Assembly (NCBI GenBank): GCA_022827165.1
Contig: JAJDTN010000120.1
Span: 1-58,205 of the forward strand
Direction of reading: 5' to 3'
DNA: 58,205 nucleotides
Origin: Candidatus Latescibacterota bacterium
GTDB lineage: Bacteria; Latescibacterota; UBA2968; UBA8231
Shown here: one piece after another, positions 53,201 through 58,205 of the stretch
Numbering within the stretch: position 1 is the first letter of the stretch
Layout: each line of letters starts with the position of its first letter
Program-made: the position numbers and the translations under genes
The notes under the pieces: generated by a model
The model's input: only the letters and a program-made list of their open reading frames with translations
Database searches by the model: none
What the model was told of the DNA's origin: nothing

Positions 53201-53353
53201 GCGCCCCTGGGGCGCACCATGATGGGCGGCCTGCTGGCGTCGATGGTGCTCACCCTCGTCATCGTGCCCCTGTGTTACACGTTCTTCGACGACCTGCGGG
53301 AACTGCTGCGGAGGGTGGGACGGTCCGCGGTGGCGGCGGCGCGGGAGAGGTGA
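50225..53353 (+). CDS. RND efflux permease 2
   Basis: A 1042-residue RND transporter of normal length. TM1 SVIMAVAALLVVGVVAYTRI is followed by YADASPAEVEREVTRPLEEA. LGLVVDNAIVIVENIHRR is the TM4 proton-relay region; VGVVVNNAIVLIDLANRL is in the C-terminal half. The GTG start overlaps the permease 1 stop by four bases. The two different permeases with one adaptor suggest a heterotrimeric MdtBC-like pump. No outer-membrane channel gene is present. The C-terminal 20 codons are duplicated 1.2 kb downstream. Confidence 0.88.
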   Translation: MSEPRGYLLPRLSLDRPVSVIMAVAALLVVGVVAYTRIPLDLVPGGLEGDRLYVRAGYADASPAEVEREVTRPLEEAIATVPRVGRVISGADRGGAWANVQFLPGTDMHEAYADLRDRIDRAMAELPEEIERVQVLRWNQDDWPVMWIGASLEGEFADAFQLLDVHVRPALQRIEGVGTVEVRGEAARQVRIELDQGRLRGHGVSPYEVGRRLASLNFALPGGRVMEGGRRIHVRSLGRFESLDEVRQLIVDDEHGLRLGDVAEVALKPPKQEWFTRIDGRPALGIEVMKASGGNLVEISRGVRAKLAELQRRPHLEGVDFEIFWDQGEHIVESVDNLKSTGLWGGLFAGLVLLFFLRAVRMTLIITLAIPLSVTATVATIYFLGWSLNLITMMGLMLSLGLVVDNAIVIVENIHRRRQEGAGPREASIRGAGEVGLAVTMATLTTVVVFLPLILMSGDEEFAFIMLRLGGPVVVGLLASLVIALLIVPLAAQRIGTSGGGDPRIIARGRAAYERVLAWVLTHRLDTTLIVLAAMASMQIPMQGLERTDGGSRSRKDIWLALRMPEGQTIEAADRFIAGVEDTLLSHRESYGIRLVETWSSNSFGRIHLILEEDESNDWYAVAWNDLLESAGLRHSPHMDYVEVLEDIEERLPMPPGFEMRINWRDGGGDDNTVSVNLHGPDTDRLVELSREVERRLEGIPGLLSVQTDVDRGATELRVRLDRAQVRRYGLDPRVISGNISYALRGRELTRMHTDDGREVSVFFQLREADRRSLHQLRNLSFRAPGGNEIPLETLARLEVAQGLGGIRREDRQTVLAVTATTTEAGAESLFERVDEAMAGFETPRGYRWDKGERFQRLQQQEDSRLFALILSVTFVFLLMGVLFESFVLPLSVIVAIPFSFLGVFWTLYLTKTPFDLLSGIGTVILVGVVVNNAIVLIDLANRLRAEGHDRFEALMEAGRLRFRPILMTTFTTICGLLPMAVGNARMIGMPYAPLGRTMMGGLLASMVLTLVIVPLCYTFFDDLRELLRRVGRSAVAAARER

Positions 53354-53362
53354 GGGCCGGTG
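53303..53362 (+). repeat. 60-bp direct repeat, left copy (permease 3' end)
   Basis: This segment encodes the last 17 residues of permease 2 (LLRRVGRSAVAAARER), its stop and nine bases beyond. The last 50 bases (53313-53362) are identical to 54495-54544; the first ten differ at two positions. The copies are 1182 bp apart and bracket the HTH/PIN cassette. Confidence 0.85.
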
Positions 53363-53363
53363 A

Positions 53364-53396
53364 CGTTTGCGGCGTTTGTTGCGTTTGCGGCGTTTG
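53364..53396 (+). repeat. 15-bp direct repeats before the HTH/PIN operon
   Basis: CGTTTGCGGCGTTTG occurs at 53364-53378 and again at 53382-53396, an 18-bp period. It begins two bases after the 60-bp repeat and ends at the start of the inverted repeat. May be part of an operator or recombination region. Confidence 0.65.
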
Positions 53397-53422
53397 GTCC
53401 TATCTTGGCCGTCTATAGGACC
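53396..53422. promoter_or_regulatory. Inverted repeat, likely operator of the HTH/PIN operon
   Basis: A perfect inverted repeat GGTCCTAT/ATAGGACC with an 11-base spacer. The right arm includes TATAGG, a possible -10, and lies 20 bases before the ATG. It is a good candidate for antitoxin autoregulation. Confidence 0.6.
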
Positions 53423-53442
53423 TCAATGACGGAGACGCCGTG

Positions 53443-53898
53443 ATGGATCGAAAGATCGGGCTGACCACCGAATGCGGCATTCCCAGCGACGAGGATGCAA
53501 CGCTCGCAGGCCAGGCGGGGCGCAAGCTGGAGGCGTTGACCGAAGGGACGGACCCGGTACCCGCGCGGTTCGGCGCCGGCGCCGAGACCGTCGATATCCC
53601 CACGCCCGCGGTGCGGCTGCTCAAGGAGATCCTGGAGCAGATGGCGCACGGCAACGGTGTCGCCCTGACGCCGCTGCACGCTGAGTTGACGACCCGGCAG
53701 GCGGCGGACCTGTTGCAGGTCTCGCGGACCCACCTGGTGCAGTTGCTCGACGACGGACGCATACCCTGCCGGAAGGTGGGCGCCCACCGCCGCGTCCGGG
53801 CCGAGGATGTCCTCACCTACAGGCACGAAACGGAGTCCCGCCGCCGCAAGGCGCTGGACGAGCTCACCGCCCGCGATCAGGAACTCGGCCTGCAGTAG
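53443..53898 (+). CDS. HTH antitoxin (excisionase/MerR-type fold)
   Basis: A 151-residue protein. The C-terminal half (about residues 82-130) is the excisionase-like winged helix: LTTRQAADLLQVSRTHLVQL, GRIPCRKVGAHRRVRAEDVL. The N-terminal part is acidic and unstructured-looking, with TPAVRLLKEILEQMAHGNGV before the HTH. Such proteins pair with PIN toxins as antitoxins. The ATG at 53443 has GGAG nearby; an in-frame GTG at 53440 is possible. It likely binds the inverted repeat upstream. Confidence 0.83.
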   Translation: MDRKIGLTTECGIPSDEDATLAGQAGRKLEALTEGTDPVPARFGAGAETVDIPTPAVRLLKEILEQMAHGNGVALTPLHAELTTRQAADLLQVSRTHLVQLLDDGRIPCRKVGAHRRVRAEDVLTYRHETESRRRKALDELTARDQELGLQ

Positions 53899-53901
53899 TC
53901 G

Positions 53902-54471
53902 ATGGTCCGGCTGACGGCGCTGCTCGACGCCAACGTCCTTTATCCGGCTGGCCTTCGAGATGTCCTCCTCCGTCTCGCCGACCAGTACCTGTACGCGCCG
54001 CTGTGGAGCGCCGACATCCATGCCGAATGGATGCGAAGCCTCCTCCTGGACCGCCCGGACCTGGACGCCGCCGTGCTGGAGCGGACCCGTGCGGTGATGG
54101 ACGAGCACTTCCCCGAAGCGCCCGTGACGGGATACGACACTCTTGCCGCCGGGCTGGACCTGCCGGATGCCGGTGACCGCCATGTGCTTGCCGCGGCTAT
54201 CCGGGGCCAGGCGGACGTAATCGTCACGGGAAACCTGCGGGACTTCCCGGTGGACCGCCTGGCACCTCACGGCCTCGCTGCGCAGCACCCCGACGCCTTC
54301 GTCGCCGGCCTGTTCGAGGCCGACCCCGCCGCGGTGCTCGCCGCTGTCCGCGGGCACCGGACGGCGCTCCGCAATCCGCCGCGCTCGGCGGCCGATCATC
54401 TGACGGCGCTCGAAGATCTGGGCCTGGTGCGGACGGTATCACTGCTTCGACCGCACGAGACCGCCCTTTGA
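53902..54471 (+). CDS. PIN-domain ribonuclease toxin
   Basis: A 189-residue PIN protein that would cleave RNA. Acidic site residues fit: Asp9 in TALLDANVLYP, Glu42 in HAEWMRS, Asp92 in DAGDRHVLAAA and Asp114 in GNLRDFP. It starts three bases after the HTH stop. The family is the longer PIN group that pairs with excisionase-type HTH antitoxins. The C-terminal 60 residues form a helical extension. Likely active. Confidence 0.87.
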   Translation: MVRLTALLDANVLYPAGLRDVLLRLADQYLYAPLWSADIHAEWMRSLLLDRPDLDAAVLERTRAVMDEHFPEAPVTGYDTLAAGLDLPDAGDRHVLAAAIRGQADVIVTGNLRDFPVDRLAPHGLAAQHPDAFVAGLFEADPAAVLAAVRGHRTALRNPPRSAADHLTALEDLGLVRTVSLLRPHETAL

Positions 54472-54484
54472 TCGCCCGGGAAAG

Positions 54485-54544
54485 CTGCCGCGGCGGGTGG
54501 GACGGTCCGCGGTGGCGGCGGCGCGGGAGAGGTGAGGGCCGGTG
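54485..54544 (+). repeat. 60-bp direct repeat, right copy (fossil permease 3' end)
   Basis: In frame it reads LPRRVGRSAVAAARER then TGA, a copy of the permease 2 C-terminus with one residue difference in the first ten bases. No start codon or gene body precedes it. It lies 13 bases after the PIN stop and 10 bases before the clpP promoter. Confidence 0.85.
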
Positions 54545-54554
54545 TCGGCCTGCT

Positions 54555-54583
54555 TTGACGCTACCGGACCCCCTGGGTATACT
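54555..54583 (+). promoter_or_regulatory. Promoter of clpP
   Basis: TTGACG (54555-54560), a 17-base spacer, TATACT (54578-54583). It is the best sigma70 match in the window and lies 43 bases before the clpP ATG. It sits to the right of the duplicated 60-bp element. Confidence 0.72.
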
Positions 54584-54625
54584 CGCAGGCCGCACCGAGC
54601 AAGAGACCTTCGGAGAGAGACGAGA

Positions 54626-55237
54626 ATGGCAGAGACGGAGAAGGACGAGGGACTGCTGAAGGAGTTCAGCGAGCGCAACATCGAGCACTCGCTGCTAAGA
54701 GCCCGCAAGATCTTCCTGTGGTCGCCCGTGGACGACGACTCGGCCAAGGCGGTGGTGACGCGGCTGCTGTCCCTCGACGCCGAGGACGGCGAGACCGAGA
54801 TCGTCCTCTATATCAACAGCCCCGGCGGATCGGTCCACGACGGCCTGGCGATCTACGACGCCATGCAGGCGGTGCGCGCCCCGGTGTCGACGGTCTGCAC
54901 GGGCCTGGCGGCGAGCATGGGGGCGGTGCTGCTGGCCGGCGGCGAGAAGGGCCGGCGCTTCACCTGGCCCCACGCCCGTATCATGATCCACCAGCCCCTG
55001 CTCCTGGGGACGATCACCGGGCGGGCCACCGACCTGGACATCCAGGCCCGCGAGATGATCCGCACCCGGGAGGAGATCCACCGCCTACTCGCCCTGCACA
55101 CGGGCCAGGAGGAGGAGAAGATCGCCCAGGACACGGACCGCGACTTCTACATGTCCCCCCAGGAGGCCAGGGAATACGGCCTCATCGACGACGTCGTCTC
55201 CAGCAGCTCCCTGCCGTCGCCCAACGGCAAGAGCTGA
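54626..55237 (+). CDS. clpP: ATP-dependent Clp protease proteolytic subunit
   Basis: A 203-residue serine protease that forms a double-heptamer chamber with ClpX or ClpA. The catalytic triad is Ser97 in GLAASMGA, His122 in IMIHQP and Asp171 in QDTDRDF. YINSPGGSVHDGLAIYD is the oxyanion-strand region. The N-terminus (MAETEKDEGLLKEF) differs from the usual propeptide. GGAGAGAGACG precedes the ATG. No ClpX/ClpA gene is adjacent. It may be a paralogue of a main ClpP. Confidence 0.9.
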   Translation: MAETEKDEGLLKEFSERNIEHSLLRARKIFLWSPVDDDSAKAVVTRLLSLDAEDGETEIVLYINSPGGSVHDGLAIYDAMQAVRAPVSTVCTGLAASMGAVLLAGGEKGRRFTWPHARIMIHQPLLLGTITGRATDLDIQAREMIRTREEIHRLLALHTGQEEEKIAQDTDRDFYMSPQEAREYGLIDDVVSSSSLPSPNGKS

Positions 55238-55260
55238 CCGGGACCGTCCGGCTCACCCTG

Positions 55261-55290
55261 CCGCGCCCCTCCACGGGGGTGCGGCCTTTT
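55261..55290 (+). terminator. Intrinsic terminator after clpP
   Basis: CCGCGCCCC and GGGGTGCGG form a nine-base stem with one G-U pair and a six-base loop. CCTTTT follows. It lies 24 bases after the clpP stop and touches the convergent mutM stop. Confidence 0.62.
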
Positions 55291-56102
55291 CATGTCTGGC
55301 AGCGGGTGCAGTAGAAGGTGGAGCGGCCGGCGATCGTCCGGTTTCGCAGGGGCCGGTCGCAGACCACGCAGCCCTCGCCGGCGCGCCCGTACACGGCCAG
55401 CTCCTGCTGGAACCGCCCCCCGGCCCCCGAGCCCAGGTAGTCGCTGATCGTCGTGCCGCCCCGCGCCACGGCCCTCTGAAGGACCGTCCGGATCTCCTCC
55501 ACCAGGCGTTCGGCGCGGCGGGGGCCGATGCGGCCGGCCGGCGTGGTGGGACGGATGCGCGCTCCGAAGAGGGCCTCGCAGGCGTAGATGTTGCCGAGGC
55601 CGGCCACGACCCGGCCGTCGAGGAGCAGGCTCTTGATCGGCCGGCTGCGGCCCCTGGCGGCGCGGCGCAGGTAGCCGGCGTCGAAGTCGTCGGAGAGGGG
55701 CTCCACGCCGAGGTGGCGGAGCCAGCGGCTGCGTTCCAGCTGCCGGGGGGTGAGGACCTGGAAGAGGCCGAAGCGTCGGGGATCGGCGAAGACCAGGGGC
55801 GGGCCCTCGTCGAGGTCGAGGACGACGTGGTCGTGCAGGCGCCTCCCGCCGCCGCGGAAGACGAGGTTCCCCGACATGCCGAGATGGACGAGGAGCGTGC
55901 GCCCGGAGGAGAGCTCCAGCAACAGGAACTTGGCCCGCCGCCGGGCGCCGGTGAAGCGCTCTCCCGCCAGGGAACGCACCCGCGCCTGGGACAGGGGCTC
56001 GCGAAGTGGCAGGCCGCTGGTCCAGGCGCCGGTCACGGTGCGGCCCACGAGGTGGGCGGCCATGGCGCCGCGGACGGTCTCGACTTCGGGCAGCTCGGGC
56101 AT
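55290..56102 (-). CDS. mutM: Formamidopyrimidine-DNA glycosylase
   Basis: A 270-residue DNA glycosylase/AP lyase that removes 8-oxoguanine and formamidopyrimidines. The N-terminal MPELPEVETV places the Pro2 nucleophile and Glu3; Lys58 is in ARRRAKFLLLEL. LGNIYACEALF is in the helix-two-turn-helix. The C-terminal zinc finger is CVVCDRP (about residue 245) with YCTRC. Start ATG follows no strong site but is fixed by the essential Pro2. Converges on clpP. Confidence 0.95.
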   Translation of the reverse strand: MPELPEVETVRGAMAAHLVGRTVTGAWTSGLPLREPLSQARVRSLAGERFTGARRRAKFLLLELSSGRTLLVHLGMSGNLVFRGGGRRLHDHVVLDLDEGPPLVFADPRRFGLFQVLTPRQLERSRWLRHLGVEPLSDDFDAGYLRRAARGRSRPIKSLLLDGRVVAGLGNIYACEALFGARIRPTTPAGRIGPRRAERLVEEIRTVLQRAVARGGTTISDYLGSGAGGRFQQELAVYGRAGEGCVVCDRPLRNRTIAGRSTFYCTRCQT

Positions 56103-56207
56103 GGAGGGCTCTCGGGGGGCATGGTACCCGGCCCCCGGGTGGCGGGCAAGGCGGGGATTCATAGATTCGCCGGCCCCCCACCAGACACCCACGGAGACCA
56201 AGCCCAG

Positions 56208-57509
56208 ATGGACCTGACACGCCAACCCCCCCGACGCCCCTCCAACACCGGCCTGGCCGGGATCGCCGGCCTGGCGCGCATGGCCGACAAGGCCCGCGGC
56301 CACAAGGCCGAGACGATCGGCGAGTTCAAGTACGGCGAGGACTCCGGCCTCGACCGCGAGGTCCTCGCCCTCATCGGCGTGAGCGCCGACGACTTCGCCG
56401 AGGCCGCCGAGAGCTTGTGGGACCGGGAGCTGGACGAATGGGTGCGCGGCCGCATGACCTGCTCGCAGGAGGAGATCGAGAGCTTCAACCAGGAGCAGAC
56501 GACGAAGGTGCCCCAGGACGACCTGCACCGCCGGCTGCTGAAGGAGCGGCTGGCGTTGTACGCCCCCGGAAACACCGAGATCACCACCGTCTTCGCCTCC
56601 ATCGAGCTGGACGACTGGGGCGCCTTCCGCGACGAGGACCTGACGGCGCGCCCACCGCGCTCGGGGTACGTGCGCAGCGTCCTCGGCCTGGTGGGCGCGG
56701 CGCGCATGGCCGACAAGGCGCGGGCCCACCGCGCCGGCCGCATGGGCGACTACCGGTACGGCGACGCCTCCTTCTTCGACCGCACCCTCCTGGAGTTCCT
56801 CGGCCTCACGGCGGCCGACTTCGAGGAGGGAGCCTGGCGCAACCCCAACGACACCGAGCTGGGCGAGTGCATCCTGGAGCGCGTCGAGGCGCCCGAGCCG
56901 GGGGAGGTCTCGGCCCTCAACGCCCGCCTCACCCGCCACGGCGAGGCCCACCCGGAGTGGGCGGAGCGCTTCCGCCAGCGCCGCGACGAGATCTGCCCCG
57001 AGCGCAAGGAGGTGACCACCTACTTCGAGCTGCAGGACATCGACGACCAGGCGTGCTTCGGCCTCGTCGACCTGAACCTGCGGCCCCCCCGCAGCCCCTA
57101 CGACGCGAGCCTGGGTGGCCTCCTCTGCCTGGCGCGCATGGTCGACAAGGGCCGGGCCTGCAACGACGGCCTCCTGGGCGACTACTGGTTCGGCGAGGAT
57201 TCCGGCCTGGACCGCCGGCTGCTGGAGCACCTCGGTCTGTCCCACGAGGAGTTCGCCGCCGGCCTGAAGGAGCACGCCGACGACGAGGCGGTCCTGGCCT
57301 GGCTGGGGGACCGGGTGGGCAGCGAGGAGGAGGTGGCGGCCCTCAACGCGACCCTGCAGGGGCTGGCGCCCTCTTCGGATCGCATGGAGAGCTACCTCAC
57401 CCGCGCCGTCCGCGGCCTCGACCCCGGCCGCTGGGACGTGAACAGCTTCCTGGCCCTCACCGAGCTGGACGACGAGATCACCTTCGCCCGCCTGCGCGCC
57501 CGGGTCTGA
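56208..57509 (+). CDS. Tandem three-domain DUF5069 protein
   Basis: A 433-residue protein with three homologous repeats beginning near residues 21, 163 and 306. The repeated motif is ARMxDKxRxxxxGxxGDYxYG, then DxxLLEFLGLxxxDF; the copies read GLARMADKARGH, GAARMADKARAH and CLARMVDKGRAC. DUF5069 proteins usually carry one domain of about 140 residues. The function of the family is unknown. No signal peptide or membrane segment. Possible weak ribosome site GGAGACC. The next gene starts five bases after its stop. Confidence 0.83.
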   Translation: MDLTRQPPRRPSNTGLAGIAGLARMADKARGHKAETIGEFKYGEDSGLDREVLALIGVSADDFAEAAESLWDRELDEWVRGRMTCSQEEIESFNQEQTTKVPQDDLHRRLLKERLALYAPGNTEITTVFASIELDDWGAFRDEDLTARPPRSGYVRSVLGLVGAARMADKARAHRAGRMGDYRYGDASFFDRTLLEFLGLTAADFEEGAWRNPNDTELGECILERVEAPEPGEVSALNARLTRHGEAHPEWAERFRQRRDEICPERKEVTTYFELQDIDDQACFGLVDLNLRPPRSPYDASLGGLLCLARMVDKGRACNDGLLGDYWFGEDSGLDRRLLEHLGLSHEEFAAGLKEHADDEAVLAWLGDRVGSEEEVAALNATLQGLAPSSDRMESYLTRAVRGLDPGRWDVNSFLALTELDDEITFARLRARV

Positions 57510-57513
57510 GTCA

Positions 57514-58205
57514 ATGGCAGGGCGGGCGAAGCGGCCCCTCATCGGCATCACCACCTCGCTCTCGGGCCAGGAGGGGGCGAGCCGCCAGGTGCTCGACCGC
57601 GCCTACGTGGAGGCCGTGGAGCGGGCCGGGGGCTGTCCCGTGGTCGTGCCCGTCACAGACTCGCCCGAGAGCCTGCGGCCCCTGGGCCGCATCCTGGACG
57701 GTCTGGTGATCACCGGCGGCCCCGGCATCACCGACGGGCTTGTGGGGAGCCTGCCCGAGGACCTGCCTCCGACGCCACAGCTGCGCACGCTGGCAGATAC
57801 CCGGGCCTTCGAGGACGTCCGCGGCCGAGGCCGCCCCGTCCTCGGGGTCTGCTACGGCATGCAGTTCATCAACGCCCGCCTCGGCGGCACGATCTATGCC
57901 GACGCCCAGGCCCAGCTCGGGGCCGGACCCCACTCGACCGGGCGCAACGGCGGCGAGCCCGTGTTCCACGACGTGGAGGTGACAGCCGGCTCCCGCCTGG
58001 CGGAGCTCGCGGGCGGCGAGCGGCGCGTCAACAGCCACCACGTGCAGGCGGTCGAGCAGGTGGGCCGCGGCCTGCGGATCAACGCACGCAGCCCCGACGG
58101 CCTGATCGAAGGCTTCGAGAGCGACGACGGCCTCATGGGGGTCCAGTTCCACCCCGAGCAGATGGCGGGCACCGCCTGGGAGAGGCTCTTCGAGGACTTG
58201 GTGCG
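57514..58205 (+). CDS. Class I glutamine amidotransferase-like hydrolase (peptidase C26), 3' end outside window
   Basis: The frame is open from ATG at 57514 to the right edge, giving 230 residues. The nucleophilic Cys113 lies in GVCYGMQ, and His213/Glu215 in FHPEQM complete the triad. VITGGPGITDG near residue 68 fits the GGxD-type turn, though the usual DxxP is altered. SHHVQAVEQVG and GVQFHPEQ match the gamma-glutamyl-GABA hydrolase (PuuD) group. It probably hydrolyses a gamma-glutamyl compound. It starts four bases after the DUF5069 stop and is likely co-transcribed. Confidence 0.87.
   Translation, partial: MAGRAKRPLIGITTSLSGQEGASRQVLDRAYVEAVERAGGCPVVVPVTDSPESLRPLGRILDGLVITGGPGITDGLVGSLPEDLPPTPQLRTLADTRAFEDVRGRGRPVLGVCYGMQFINARLGGTIYADAQAQLGAGPHSTGRNGGEPVFHDVEVTAGSRLAELAGGERRVNSHHVQAVEQVGRGLRINARSPDGLIEGFESDDGLMGVQFHPEQMAGTAWERLFEDLV

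Noticed and set aside
53443..53898. HTH protein considered as a phage excisionase for the flanking repeats
   Set aside because: It pairs with a PIN gene in operon order and there is no integrase; antitoxin is more likely, although a recombination role is not excluded.

Overview
The window is GC-rich, densely packed bacterial DNA with no intergenic gap above about 300 bases. I saw no rRNA, tRNA, CRISPR array, phage or insertion sequence. Three features suggest an uncultured FCB-superphylum lineage of the Latescibacterota type: a secreted protein ending in a FlgD/type-IX-sorting-like domain, a UbiA-family enzyme of the archaeal-lipid (DGGGP synthase) type, and a futalosine-route menaquinone gene pair. 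Latescibacteria-like genomes also often carry many sulfatases, sialidase-like propellers, TIM-barrel isomerases and sugar or acid dehydrogenases, as here. The phylum call is inference, not something read directly.

Layout. 1-1.3 kb: end of a leucine-rich-repeat surface protein with a frameshifted tail. 1.3-5.6 kb: a tightly overlapped acyl-CoA module (SDR dehydrogenase, acyl-CoA ligase, SCP2-type thiolase, Zn-ribbon/OB partner). 5.6-9.6 kb: two beta-propeller glycosidase/sialidase-like proteins and an Ldh-type dehydrogenase. 9.6-13.3 kb: polyphosphate kinase overlapping a GlmU-like nucleotidyltransferase. 13.4-19.6 kb: a carbohydrate/acid cluster (two TIM-barrel isomerases, an MDR dehydrogenase, a D-2-hydroxyacid dehydrogenase, a GT4 glycosyltransferase, a DUF4432 mutarotase-like protein). 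19.8-22.5 kb: an ABC exporter and a DUF433/DUF5615 toxin-antitoxin pair. 22.7-26.3 kb: an operon with futalosine hydrolase (mqnB) and 1,4-dihydroxy-6-naphthoate synthase (mqnD). 26.4-32.2 kb: sulfatase, DUF6088 regulator, HAD hydrolase, a six-hairpin glycosidase-like protein and an HNH lipoprotein.

32.4-34.5 kb: a BlaI repressor with two perfect operator palindromes around its promoter, overlapping an M56/BlaR1 protease whose C-terminus looks ExbD-like. 34.5-45.2 kb: an ankyrin-containing acyltransferase, an LVIVD-repeat secreted protein, a YbdK-type ligase, hisS, Uma2, the DGGGP-synthase-like UbiA protein, an HU-type DNA-binding protein, and a rhodanese-MoaB-siroheme operon. 45.2-53.4 kb: an RND efflux operon (adaptor lipoprotein and two permeases, the first with a large extra membrane insert). 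53.4-54.5 kb: an HTH/PIN toxin-antitoxin cassette. 54.6-58.2 kb: ClpP, MutM, a three-domain DUF5069 protein and a truncated class-I glutamine-amidotransferase-like hydrolase.

Most striking observations: (1) the HTH/PIN cassette lies between two copies of a 60-bp segment containing the permease 3' end, as if the cassette entered at that gene end and regenerated it; (2) the M56 protease/ExbD-like fusion behind a twin BlaI operator; (3) an ankyrin block inside a membrane acyltransferase; (4) a four-helix-like insert in an RND permease; (5) mqnB apparently starting on CTG inside the upstream stop codon. Most operons use 1- or 4-base stop/start overlaps, which implies widespread translational coupling.
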